Source: Ectothiorhodospiraceae bacterium
GTDB taxonomy: Bacteria > Pseudomonadota > Gammaproteobacteria > HK1
Direction: 5' to 3'
Assembly (NCBI GenBank): GCA_024234875.1
Contig: JACKNM010000016.1
Location: forward strand, 74,863-138,862
Length of the DNA stretch: 64,000 nucleotides
Part shown: positions 26,265-34,687 of the stretch, piece by piece
Numbering within the stretch: position 1 is the stretch's first letter
Layout of the letters: each line of letters opens with the position of its first letter
Notes under the pieces: model-generated
Database searches by the model: none
What the model saw: the letters and a program-made list of their open reading frames with translations, nothing else
What the model was told of the DNA's origin: nothing
Program-made: the position numbers and the translations under genes

Positions 26265-27443
26265 CTAACCTCTCGCGCGGGCCTCCAGGGCCGCCACGCC
26301 AGGGAGGGTCTTGCCCTCGACGAACTCGAGGAACGCGCCGCCGCCGGTCGAGATGTAGGACACGCGGTCGGTGATGCCGAAGGCCTCGATGGCGGCGAGG
26401 GTATCGCCGCCGCCGGCGATCGAGAACGCATCGGATGCCGCCACCGCCTCGGCCACCGCGCGGGTGCCGGCTGCGAACGGTGCGAGCTCGAACACCCCGA
26501 CCGGCCCGTTCCAGATCACGGTACCGGCGCCGCGGATGATCGCCGCCAGCTCCGCCGCCGCGCCCGGGCCGATGTCCAGGATGCGGTCGCTCGGGCCGAC
26601 CTCGGCCACCGGCACCACCCGGGCCGTGGCGTCCTCCGAGACCTCGGTGGCGACCACCACGTCGCCCGGCAGCGGGATGTCCGCGCCGCGCGCGCGGGCG
26701 CGCTCGATGAGGCGGCTCGCGACGTCGACCATGTCGCGCTCGGCCAGCGACTCGCCGATGGGATGGCCCGCGGCGGCGAGGAAGGTGTTGGCGATGCCGC
26801 CACCGACCACGAGCTGGTCCACCTTGTCGACCAGCGACTCGAGCACGCCGAGCTTGGTCGAGACCTTCGAGCCGCCGACGATGGCCACCAGCGGGCGCGC
26901 CGGCGCGAGCAGCGCGCGGCCGAGCGCGTCGAGCTCGGCCGCCAGCAGCGGCCCGGCGCAGGCGATCGGCGCATGGCGGGCGACGCCGTGGGTCGAGGCC
27001 TGGGCGCGGTGGGCGGTGCCGAACGCGTCCATCACGTAGACGTCGCAGAGCGCGGCCATGCGGCGCGCGAGCGCGTCGTCGTCCTTTCCCTCACCAGGGT
27101 TGAAGCGCACGTTCTCGCACAGCACCACGTCCCCGGGGGCGACCTCGACGCCGTCGAGCCAGTCGCCGACCAGGCGCACCTCGCGGCCCAGGAGCTCGCC
27201 GAGACGGGCCGCCACCGGGGCGAGGGAGAAGGCGGGATCGACCACCCCTTCCTTCGGCCGCCCGAGATGCGACATCACCATCACCCGCGCGCCGGCGCGG
27301 CAGGCGGCCTGGATGGTCGGAAGCGCGGCCGCGAGGCGGGCATCGCTGGTCACCCGGCCGTCCTTGATCGGCACGTTGAGATCCTCACGGATCAGCACGC
27401 GCTTGCCCGCGAGGGCCTGGTCGGACATGCGTAGGACGTTCAT
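26265..27443 (-). CDS. pgk: Phosphoglycerate kinase
   Basis: A 392-residue enzyme transferring phosphate from 1,3-bisphosphoglycerate to ADP in glycolysis and the reverse in gluconeogenesis or CO2 fixation. Motifs: VLIREDLNVPIKDG, the substrate-binding MSHLGRPKEG, LLENVRF-like LCENVRFNPGE, VAIVGGSKVSTKLGV, the hinge NGPVGVFE and the C-terminal STGGGAFLEFVEGK. Length is standard. It is the last gene of the minus-strand tkt-gap-pgk cluster. The 124-base gap after gap contains a 24-base perfect palindrome. Confidence 0.96.
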   Translation of the reverse strand: MNVLRMSDQALAGKRVLIREDLNVPIKDGRVTSDARLAAALPTIQAACRAGARVMVMSHLGRPKEGVVDPAFSLAPVAARLGELLGREVRLVGDWLDGVEVAPGDVVLCENVRFNPGEGKDDDALARRMAALCDVYVMDAFGTAHRAQASTHGVARHAPIACAGPLLAAELDALGRALLAPARPLVAIVGGSKVSTKLGVLESLVDKVDQLVVGGGIANTFLAAAGHPIGESLAERDMVDVASRLIERARARGADIPLPGDVVVATEVSEDATARVVPVAEVGPSDRILDIGPGAAAELAAIIRGAGTVIWNGPVGVFELAPFAAGTRAVAEAVAASDAFSIAGGGDTLAAIEAFGITDRVSYISTGGGAFLEFVEGKTLPGVAALEARARG

Positions 27444-27526
27444 CGCAAGCGCTCATCTCTGACGCGGGACCCCTGCGGCAGGGTCTCCGCCGGGGTCGAG
27501 GCGTGTGACGGAAAGTCGGTCCCGAC

Positions 27527-27550
27527 GGCCCGGGACCGCGGTCCCGGGCC
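27527..27550 (-). other. Perfect 24-base palindrome between gap and pgk
   Basis: GGCCCGGGACCG and its exact reverse complement meet without a loop, so the gap-pgk transcript would carry a very stable hairpin 17 bases after the gap stop. There is no U-run, so this is more likely an mRNA-stabilising or attenuating hairpin than a complete terminator. Confidence 0.5.
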
Positions 27551-27567
27551 GGGTGCTCGGCTCGCGA

Positions 27568-28581
27568 TCAGGCGGCGTTGACCAGCGCGATCGTCGTGTC
27601 GAGCATGCGGTTGGAGAAGCCCCACTCGTTGTCGTACCACGAGGTGACCTTCACCAGGCGCTTGTCGATGACCTTGGTGAGCGGCGCCTCGTAGGTCGAC
27701 GAGGCCGGGTCGTGGTTGAAGTCGATCGACACCAGCGGCTTGTCGTTGTAGGCGAGCACGCCCTTGAGCTCCTGCTCCGAGGCGGCCTTCATGATGGCGT
27801 CGATCTCCGCCTTGTCGGTGTCGCGGGCGGCGGTGAAGGTGAGGTCGACCATCGACACGTTGATGGTCGGCACGCGGACCGCGAAGCCGTCGAGCTTGCC
27901 GTTGAGCTCCGGCAGCACCAGACCGACCGCCTTCGCCGCACCGGTGCTGGTCGGAATCATCGACATCGTGGCCGACCGCGCGCGGCGCAGATCCGAGTGG
28001 TAGACGTCGGTCAGCACCTGGTCGTTGGTGTAGGCGTGGATGGTGGTCATCAGGCCGTGGAGAACGCCGATCTTGTCGTGCAGCGGCTTCACCAGCGGTG
28101 CCAGGCAGTTGGTGGTGCACGACGCGTTCGAGATCACGGTGTGCGAGGCGCGCAGCACCTGGTGGTTGACGCCGTAGACGACGGTGGCGTCGACGTCGGC
28201 GCCGCCGGGGGCGGAGATGATGACCTTCTTGGCCCCACCCTGCAGGTGGGCGCCGGCCTTGGCCTTGCTGGTGAACAGCCCGGTGCACTCGAGGACCACC
28301 TCGACGCCCATCTCACCCCACGGGATCTTGGCCGGGTCGCGCTCGGAGACCACGCGGATGCGGTCGCCGTTGACCACCATGTCGTTGCCGTCGACGGTGA
28401 CGGTGCCCGGGAAGCGCCCGTGGGCGGTGTCGTACTGCGTGAGGTGAGCGTTGGTGTTGGCGTCGCCCAGGTCGTTCACCGCGACGATCTGGATGTCGCC
28501 GGTGCGTCCCGACTCGTAGAGCGCGCGCAGCACGTTGCGCCCGATCCGCCCGTATCCGTTGATGCCGACCTTGATCGCCAT
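27568..28581 (-). CDS. gap: Glyceraldehyde-3-phosphate dehydrogenase, type I
   Basis: A 337-residue NAD(P)-dependent dehydrogenase. It has the N-terminal Rossmann motif VGINGYGRIGRNVLRA, the active-site SNASCTTNCLAP with the nucleophilic Cys (about residue 155), the catalytic His in TTIHAYTNDQ, and the C-terminal WYDNEWGFSNRML. The residue pattern fits GAPDH proper rather than erythrose-4-phosphate dehydrogenase (epd), although epd often occupies this place between tkt and pgk. It lies 67 bases after tkt. Confidence 0.94.
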   Translation of the reverse strand: MAIKVGINGYGRIGRNVLRALYESGRTGDIQIVAVNDLGDANTNAHLTQYDTAHGRFPGTVTVDGNDMVVNGDRIRVVSERDPAKIPWGEMGVEVVLECTGLFTSKAKAGAHLQGGAKKVIISAPGGADVDATVVYGVNHQVLRASHTVISNASCTTNCLAPLVKPLHDKIGVLHGLMTTIHAYTNDQVLTDVYHSDLRRARSATMSMIPTSTGAAKAVGLVLPELNGKLDGFAVRVPTINVSMVDLTFTAARDTDKAEIDAIMKAASEQELKGVLAYNDKPLVSIDFNHDPASSTYEAPLTKVIDKRLVKVTSWYDNEWGFSNRMLDTTIALVNAA

Positions 28582-28648
28582 GTCGTCTCCCGATGCTGCA
28601 GTTACAGATGTGTCAGGTGTCGGTCTCGCGCGTGTCCCGCCGCCTCGA

Positions 28649-30688
28649 TCAGGCGCCGGCGACCGCCGCCATCACCCGGCGTGCGGTGTCGGCGACGTTG
28701 TCGGCGGTGATCCCGAAGTGCGCGTACACCGTGGGTCCGGGGGCCGACTCGCCGAAGCCGTCGAGCCCGACCACCGCGCCGTCGCTGCCGACGTATCGGT
28801 ACCAGCCGCCGGTCGATCCCGCCTCGACTGCCACCCGGGCGCGGACCGCTGGTGGCAGCACGCTATCGCGATACGCGGCCGGCTGACGCTCGAACGCGTC
28901 GCACGACGGCATCGACACCAGGCGCACCCGGCGTCCCTCGTCGCGCAGCCGGTCCGCCGCCGCGGCCGCGATCGCCACCTCCGACCCGGTCGCGATCAGC
29001 ACCAGCTCCGGCGCGCCGTCGCAGTCGCGCAGCACGTAGCCGCCGCGGGCGATGGCGGCGAGGGTCGCCGCGTCGCGCGCCTGGTGCGGAAGGTTCTGGC
29101 GCGACAGCAGCAGGCTGGTCGGTCCGTCGCGCCGCTCGATGGCGAGGCGCCAGGCGACGGCGGTCTCCACCGCGTCGCACGGCCGCCACACCGAATGGTT
29201 GGGAATGAGTCGAAGGCTCGCCGCGTGCTCGACTGGCTGATGCGTCGGTCCGTCCTCGCCGAGCCCGATCGAGTCGTGGGTGTAGACCAGGATCACCCCG
29301 ACCTTCATCAGCGCCGCCATCCGCACCGCGTTGCGCGCGTAGTCGGAGAAGGTGAGGAAGGTGGCGGCGTAGGGCACGAAGCCACCGTGCAGGGCGAGGC
29401 CGTTGGCGATGGCGGTCATCGCGAACTCGCGCACCCCGAACCACAGGTAGTTCGCGTCGCCGTTCGCGGCCGAGAGCCCGACCGAGCCCGACCACAGCGT
29501 GAGGTTGGAGCCGGCGAGGTCGGCCGATCCACCGACCAGCTCCGGTAGCCCGGGGGCGTAGCCCTCGATGGCGAGCTGGGAGGCCTTGCGGCTGGCGACC
29601 GTCGCGCCGTCGGTATCGGTGCTGGCGACGAACGCCGCGGCTCGCGCGGCGAAGTCCGACGGCAGCTCGCCGCGCATCCGCCGCCCGAGCTCGGCCGCGA
29701 GCGCGGGGTGCTCGGCCCGATAGGCGTCGAACGCGCGCTGCCACTCGGCCTGCGCGGCGGCGCCGCGCGCGCGCGCGTCCCAGCCGGCGCGAACGTCGTC
29801 CGGGATCTCGAACGGCGCATACGGCCAGCCCAGGCTCTCGCGGGCCGCCGCCACCTCGGCCGCGCCGAGCGGCGCGCCGTGGCACGACTCGGTGCCCTGC
29901 TTGTTGGGCGCCCCGAGCCCGATGATCGTCTTGCAGCACACCAGCGAGGGCTTGCCGGTCTCGGCCCGGGCGGCCGCGATCGCGGCGCCGACCGCGTCCG
30001 GGTCGTGCCCGTCCACGTCCACGATCACGTGCCAGCCGTAGGCGCGGAAACGGGCCGGCGTGTCGTCGGTGAACCAGCCCTCGACCTCGCCGTCGATGGA
30101 GATACCGTTGTCGTCGTAGATCACCACCAGCTTGCCGAGGCCGAGCGTGCCGGCGAGTGAGCAGGCCTCGTGGGAGATGCCCTCCATGAGGCAGCCGTCG
30201 CCCACGAACACGTAAGTGTGGTGGTCGATCACGCGGTGCTCGCCGCGGTTGAAGCGGGCGGCTAGGATCCGCTCGGCGATGGCCATGCCGACGGCGTTGG
30301 CGAGGCCCTGGCCGAGCGGGCCGGTGGTGGTCTCGACGCCCGGGGTGAGGCCGCGCTCGGGATGCCCCGGGGTTCGCGAGCCGAGCTGGCGGAACTGCTC
30401 CAGCTCGCTGATCGGCAGGTCGTATCCCGTCAGGTGCAGCAACGAGTAGAGCAGCATCGAGCCGTGGCCGTTGGAGAGCACGAACCGATCGCGGTTCCAC
30501 CAGCCGGGATCGGCGGGGTTGTGCCGCAGATGGTCGTTCCACAGCACCTCGGCGATGTCGGCCATGCCCATCGGCATGCCGGGGTGGCCTGACTTGGCAC
30601 GCTCCACCGCGTCCATGCTGAGGGCGCGCACCGCGTTTGCGAGGCGACGACGCTGGGTCTTGCGTTGCGAGGCAGTACTGGACGACAT
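28649..30688 (-). CDS. tkt: Transketolase
   Basis: A 679-residue thiamine-diphosphate enzyme moving two-carbon units between sugar phosphates. It shows LSMDAVERAKSGHPGMPMGMA at the N-terminus (in part), the ThDP/metal motif GDGCLMEGISHEA, and the pyrimidine-domain EFAMTAIANGLALHGG. Further motifs are THDSIGLGEDGPTHQPVEH and the C-terminal VAVEAGSTGGWYRYV. ATG at 30688 is set by the conserved start of the coding similarity and an AGGGGG ribosome site. Longer frames upstream cover a leader of about 230 bases and are basic and low-complexity. It is the first gene of tkt-gap-pgk, serving pentose phosphate and glycolytic/gluconeogenic flow. Confidence 0.95.
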   Translation of the reverse strand: MSSSTASQRKTQRRRLANAVRALSMDAVERAKSGHPGMPMGMADIAEVLWNDHLRHNPADPGWWNRDRFVLSNGHGSMLLYSLLHLTGYDLPISELEQFRQLGSRTPGHPERGLTPGVETTTGPLGQGLANAVGMAIAERILAARFNRGEHRVIDHHTYVFVGDGCLMEGISHEACSLAGTLGLGKLVVIYDDNGISIDGEVEGWFTDDTPARFRAYGWHVIVDVDGHDPDAVGAAIAAARAETGKPSLVCCKTIIGLGAPNKQGTESCHGAPLGAAEVAAARESLGWPYAPFEIPDDVRAGWDARARGAAAQAEWQRAFDAYRAEHPALAAELGRRMRGELPSDFAARAAAFVASTDTDGATVASRKASQLAIEGYAPGLPELVGGSADLAGSNLTLWSGSVGLSAANGDANYLWFGVREFAMTAIANGLALHGGFVPYAATFLTFSDYARNAVRMAALMKVGVILVYTHDSIGLGEDGPTHQPVEHAASLRLIPNHSVWRPCDAVETAVAWRLAIERRDGPTSLLLSRQNLPHQARDAATLAAIARGGYVLRDCDGAPELVLIATGSEVAIAAAAADRLRDEGRRVRLVSMPSCDAFERQPAAYRDSVLPPAVRARVAVEAGSTGGWYRYVGSDGAVVGLDGFGESAPGPTVYAHFGITADNVADTARRVMAAVAGA

Positions 30689-30927
30689 CGAACCCCCTGG
30701 GGAGGGCCGGGCGCCACACGGCGCCGCGGCGGCGAGCGCGGTCGCATCGGGGCCCGGCATCGCCCGGGAGCCGACTCGGTGGTGGTCCGGCGCGAACGCG
30801 GGGCCCGAGGCGAATCGAGACCCCCGCGCGCCGGACGCGCCCCCGGACGCTGCCGACCCGCGCGGCATCGAGCGCGAGAGCGGGGCGTCGGCGGGCACGG
30901 ATCCTGACCGCGGACCAAAGACGCGGA

Positions 30928-30956
30928 ATTATCACCCACTGACCGGGGGTGCTCAA
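30928..30956 (-). promoter_or_regulatory. Probable sigma-70 promoter of tkt-gap-pgk
   Basis: On the minus strand TTGAGC (30956-30951), a 17-base spacer and GATAAT (30933-30928) form a near-consensus promoter. Transcription would start near 30921 and leave a leader of about 230 bases before tkt. The -35 box overlaps the ATG of the divergent Tat-signal gene. Confidence 0.55.
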
Positions 30957-31804
30957 TGCCGCTGACCCGGCGCGCGACGTTCGCCCTGCTCGGCGGGGCG
31001 CTCGCCCTCGCTGGCGCGGGCGTCGGGGTCGCCGCCCCGGGCCCGGCGCGGCGCGAGCTTCGGCTCGCGGTGCAGCCGCTGGGTGCCGCGGCGCCGACCC
31101 ACGCCCTGGCCGAGGCGCTGGCGCGGGTCCTCGCCGCGGCCGCCGGCCGACCGGTGGCGATCGACGTCGCGCCACATCCTCTCGCGCACTGGCTGGCGCT
31201 CGCGGCGGCGGTGCGCGGTGAGGCGTCGGCTCCGGCCCCGGACGTGGTGGTGGAGGAGGCGCCGCTCGCCGATCTGCGCCGGACCGTGCTCGGTCACCGC
31301 ATCGCGATCACCCTCGGGGCCGAGGACAGCGTGAGCATCGTCACCGCCCGGCCCGCCGCCTTCGCCACTCCGGAGGACCTTCGCGGCGAGGTGGTGGCGA
31401 CGGTGGCTCCCCCCACGCTGACCGCGCTGCGGGTCGCGGCGATCCTCGCCGACCCGTTGCGTGCGCCGACGCTGCGAGTCGTCGCCGACCACCGCGCGGC
31501 GGCGATGGCGGCCCGAGGCGATGCGGTGGCGGCGGCGGCGATTCCGACCCGCCTGCTCGACGAGTTCCCGGACCTCACCACGGTGGTGGCCAGCGAGGAC
31601 GGACCGGGCCCGGCCGTCCTGCTGGCGCCAGGCCTCGACAGTGCGTCGGCGACGGCGCTGACCGACGCCGTGCTGGCTCCGCCTCCGGAGCTGGAGCGGC
31701 GCCTGCATCGGCTCGGCCTCGACCGACCACGGGCGGCCGACCCGGCGCGCTACGAGGGGCAGGCCGGACTGCTCGCGGGCCTGTGGCCGGGACGGCCGCG
31801 GTGA
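30956..31804 (+). CDS. Tat-signal periplasmic substrate-binding-like protein
   Basis: A 282-residue protein beginning MPLTRRATFALLGGALALAG, a twin-arginine-type signal (RR followed by a hydrophobic stretch and AAPGPA). The mature part resembles PhnD/SsuA-type binding proteins: a first strand ELRLAVQPLGAAAPTHALAE, an ITLGAEDSVSIVT segment and the FATPEDLRGEVVATVAPPT motif typical of a ligand-binding hinge. The alanine-rich C-terminal part is less conserved. No ABC permease or ATPase lies next to it, so it may be an orphan binding protein or a sensor partner. The assignment is by fold resemblance only. Confidence 0.55.
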   Translation: MPLTRRATFALLGGALALAGAGVGVAAPGPARRELRLAVQPLGAAAPTHALAEALARVLAAAAGRPVAIDVAPHPLAHWLALAAAVRGEASAPAPDVVVEEAPLADLRRTVLGHRIAITLGAEDSVSIVTARPAAFATPEDLRGEVVATVAPPTLTALRVAAILADPLRAPTLRVVADHRAAAMAARGDAVAAAAIPTRLLDEFPDLTTVVASEDGPGPAVLLAPGLDSASATALTDAVLAPPPELERRLHRLGLDRPRAADPARYEGQAGLLAGLWPGRPR

Positions 31805-31949
31805 GCGCCGACCCGCGTCGCGCGCGGCTGCGCGGCGGTGCCCCCGGGGACTCTCTTGTGAGCGAGTCGACAGTCTGCGCACTGGCCACGAGTGCGGCCC
31901 AACGCTAGACTAATCAACTTTTTGCGGACTTGAGAAAACAGCGGGGACG

Positions 31950-33113
31950 ATGATGCCACATACCCAGACTCTCACCTCGGAGTCGGTCTCCGAGGGCCAC
32001 CCGGACAAGATCTGCGACCAGGTCTCGGACGCGATTCTCGACGCCATTCTCGAGGTCGATCCGCGTGGGCGGGTGGCGTGTGAGACGCTGGTCAAGACCG
32101 GGATGGTCATCGTTGCCGGCGAGATCACGACCAGCGCCATGCTCGATTACGAGGCGATCGTGCGCGAGCAGGTCAAGGCGATCGGTTACGACAATCCCGC
32201 CTGCGGCTTCGACGGCGCGACCTGCGCGGTGCTCAACGCGCTCGGCAAGCAGTCCCCGGACATCGCGATGGGGGTCGACGAGGTCGGCAACCGCGAGCAG
32301 GGTGCGGGCGATCAGGGAATGATGTTCGGCTTCGCGACCAACGAGACCGACGTCCTGATGCCCGCGCCGATCACCTACGCGCACCGGCTGGTGCGCCGCC
32401 AGGCCGAGGTACGGCGCAGCGGCGAGCTGTCCTGGCTTCGCCCCGACGCGAAGAGCCAGGTGACCTTCCGCTACGAGGACGGGAAGCCGGTGCACATCGA
32501 GGCGGTGGTGCTCTCGACCCAGCACGACGAGAGCATCTCCACCGACGATCTGCGCGAGGCGGTGATGGAGCACATCATCCGCCCGGTGCTGCCGGGAGAG
32601 TGGCTCGGCAAGGACACCCGCTTCCACATCAACCCGACCGGGCGGTTCGTGATCGGCGGGCCGGTCGGGGACTGCGGCCTGACCGGGCGCAAGATCATCG
32701 TCGACACCTACGGCGGCATCGGCCGCCATGGCGGAGGCGCGTTCTCCGGCAAGGACCCGTCGAAGGTCGACCGCTCCGCCGCCTACGCCGCGCGCTACGT
32801 GGCCAAGAACGTCGTCGCCGCCGGTCTCGCCGACCGCTGCGAGGTCCAGGTCTCCTACGCCATCGGCGTGGCCGAGCCGACCTCGGTCAACGTCGACACC
32901 TTCGGCACCGGCAAGATCCCGGAGGAGCGGATCAGCGCCCTGGTGCGCGACCACTTCAACCTCAGGCCCCGCGGCATCGTGGAGATGCTCGACCTGCTGC
33001 GTCCGATCTACCGGCCGTCGGCGGCGTACGGGCACTTCGGGCGCGAGGATCAGGACTTCCCCTGGGAGCGGACCGACCGTGCTGCCGCGCTCCGCGAGGC
33101 CGCCGGCCTCTGA
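31950..33113 (+). CDS. metK: S-adenosylmethionine synthetase
   Basis: A 387-residue enzyme making S-adenosylmethionine from methionine and ATP. The signature motifs are intact: SVSEGHPDKICDQVSDAILD, GAGDQGMMFGFATNET, GGPVGDCGLTGRKIIVDTYG and the P-loop-like GGGAFSGKDPSKVDRS. ATG at 31950 or 31953 both work. It is followed by ahcY after 139 bases, linking SAM production with removal of S-adenosylhomocysteine. The 145-base upstream gap shows no SAM or SAH riboswitch that I can recognise. Confidence 0.97.
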   Translation: MMPHTQTLTSESVSEGHPDKICDQVSDAILDAILEVDPRGRVACETLVKTGMVIVAGEITTSAMLDYEAIVREQVKAIGYDNPACGFDGATCAVLNALGKQSPDIAMGVDEVGNREQGAGDQGMMFGFATNETDVLMPAPITYAHRLVRRQAEVRRSGELSWLRPDAKSQVTFRYEDGKPVHIEAVVLSTQHDESISTDDLREAVMEHIIRPVLPGEWLGKDTRFHINPTGRFVIGGPVGDCGLTGRKIIVDTYGGIGRHGGGAFSGKDPSKVDRSAAYAARYVAKNVVAAGLADRCEVQVSYAIGVAEPTSVNVDTFGTGKIPEERISALVRDHFNLRPRGIVEMLDLLRPIYRPSAAYGHFGREDQDFPWERTDRAAALREAAGL

Positions 33114-33131
33114 GCGAATCCCCCGACCGGA

Positions 33132-33157
33132 CGGTCCGCCGGCATCGCGGCGGGCCG
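33132..33157 (+). other. Stem-loop between metK and ahcY
   Basis: CGGTCCGCCG, a six-base loop and CGGCGGGCCG form a 10-bp stem with a single U-G pair, 18 bases after the metK stop. No U-run follows, so it may partly terminate, attenuate or protect the transcript between the two genes. Confidence 0.5.
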
Positions 33158-33252
33158 TTCGCCCCGAGCGCCGGAGGCGGCGTCGCGTGACCGAGCGGTC
33201 CTGATCGCGAGCCAGCCTCCCGCCGCCACCCGAGTTCGGAGAACCCATCGAG

Positions 33253-34560
33253 ATGAGCAAACCTGCCGAGAGCTTCCAGGACTACAAGGTCGCCGACATC
33301 GGTCTCGCCGAGTGGGGCCGCAAGGAGATCAAGATCGCCGAGAGCGAGATGCCGGGCCTGATGGCGCTGCGCGAGGAGTACCGCGGCGAGCAGCCGCTCG
33401 CCGGCGCACGCATCACCGGTTGTCTGCACATGACGATCCAGACCGCGGTGCTCATCGAGACCCTGGTCGACCTCGGAGCCGAGGTGCGCTGGTCGTCGTG
33501 CAACATCTTCTCGACCCAGGACCACGCGGCGGCCGCGATCGCGGCGAGCGGCATCCCGGTATTCGCCTGGAAGGGCGAGACCGAGGAGGAGTACTGGTGG
33601 TGCGTCGAGCAGACCATCAGGGGCCCGAACGGATGGGCGCCGAACCTGCTCCTCGACGACGGCGGCGACCTCACCCTGCTGATGCACGAGAAGTACCCGG
33701 AGATGCTCGACGTGGTGCGCGGCGTGTCCGAGGAGACCACCACCGGCGTGAAGCGTCTCTACGAGATGGCGAAGGCCGGGACCCTCAAGATCCCCGCGAT
33801 CAACGTCAACGACTCGGTGACCAAGTCGAAGTTCGACAATCTCTACGGCTGCCGCGAGTCGCTGGTCGACGGCATCAAGCGGGCGACCGACGTGATGATC
33901 GCGGGCAAGATCGCGGTCATCTGCGGCTACGGCGACGTCGGCAAGGGCTGCGCGCAGTCGCTGCGCGGGCTCGGCGCGATCGTGTGGGTGACCGAGATCG
34001 ATCCCATCTGCGCGCTGCAGGCGGCGATGGAGGGCTTCCGCGTCGTCACCATGGAGGAGGCGGCCTCGATCGGTGACATTTTCGTCACCGCGACCGGCAA
34101 CAAGGGCGTCATCACCCACGAGCACATGAAGGCGATGAAGAACGAGGCCATCGTGTGCAACATCGGCCACTTCGACTCCGAGATCGAGATCTCGGCCCTG
34201 CGCGCCTACGAGTGGGACAACGTCAAGCCACAGGTCGACCACGTGGTGTTCCCCGACGGCAAGCGGATCACCGTGCTGGCGGAGGGGCGGCTGGTCAACC
34301 TCGGCTGCGCCACCGGTCACCCGAGCTTCGTGATGTCGTCGTCGTTCACCAACCAGGTGCTGGCGCAGATCGAGCTGTGGCAGAACCGGCGCAACTACGC
34401 GCGCGAGGTCTACGTGCTGCCGAAGCATCTCGACGAGAAGGTGGCGCGGCTGCACCTGAGGAAGCTCGGCGCGAATCTGACCGTGCTGCGGTCGGACCAG
34501 GCCGATTACATCGGTGTGGCGGTGGACGGGCCCTACAAGCCCGAGGCCTACCGCTACTGA
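33253..34560 (+). CDS. ahcY: Adenosylhomocysteinase
   Basis: A 435-residue NAD+-containing hydrolase splitting S-adenosylhomocysteine into adenosine and homocysteine, relieving product inhibition of methyltransferases. Motifs: ITGCLHMTIQTAVLIETLV, SCNIFSTQDHAAAAI, YGCRESLVDGIKRATDVM, the NAD fold GYGDVGKGCAQSLRGLGA and the C-terminal NLGCATGHPSFVMSSSFTNQ. It has the short insertion pattern of bacterial enzymes and ends in KPEAYRY. No metF follows; the next gene is a sigma-54 regulator of the pilus region. Confidence 0.97.
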   Translation: MSKPAESFQDYKVADIGLAEWGRKEIKIAESEMPGLMALREEYRGEQPLAGARITGCLHMTIQTAVLIETLVDLGAEVRWSSCNIFSTQDHAAAAIAASGIPVFAWKGETEEEYWWCVEQTIRGPNGWAPNLLLDDGGDLTLLMHEKYPEMLDVVRGVSEETTTGVKRLYEMAKAGTLKIPAINVNDSVTKSKFDNLYGCRESLVDGIKRATDVMIAGKIAVICGYGDVGKGCAQSLRGLGAIVWVTEIDPICALQAAMEGFRVVTMEEAASIGDIFVTATGNKGVITHEHMKAMKNEAIVCNIGHFDSEIEISALRAYEWDNVKPQVDHVVFPDGKRITVLAEGRLVNLGCATGHPSFVMSSSFTNQVLAQIELWQNRRNYAREVYVLPKHLDEKVARLHLRKLGANLTVLRSDQADYIGVAVDGPYKPEAYRY

Positions 34561-34625
34561 GCGAGGGGGCGCGCGCGCACCGCGGTCGGTCTCCGGGGGC
34601 GCCTCTTCGGACTGCGTTCCCGGGG

Positions 34626-34652
34626 CCCGAGGTCTATATTTAGACCCTCGGG
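34626..34652. other. AT-centred inverted repeat between ahcY and the sigma-54 regulator
   Basis: CCCGAGGTCTA and TAGACCCTCGGG pair over 11 positions with one bulge and a TATT loop. The centre GTCTATATTTAGAC is unusually AT-rich for this genome and contains a TATATT that could be a -10 box. It ends 35 bases before the regulator's start, so it may be a terminator for ahcY or an operator/promoter for the regulator; the sequence does not decide. Confidence 0.45.
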
Positions 34653-34687
34653 ACCCGGCCCCGCGGCGACCACGAGGCGAGCGACCG

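Noticed and set aside
31805..33252. SAM or SAH riboswitch upstream of metK or between metK and ahcY
   Set aside because: Neither gap shows the conserved riboswitch core; only a simple stem-loop (33132-33157) is visible.
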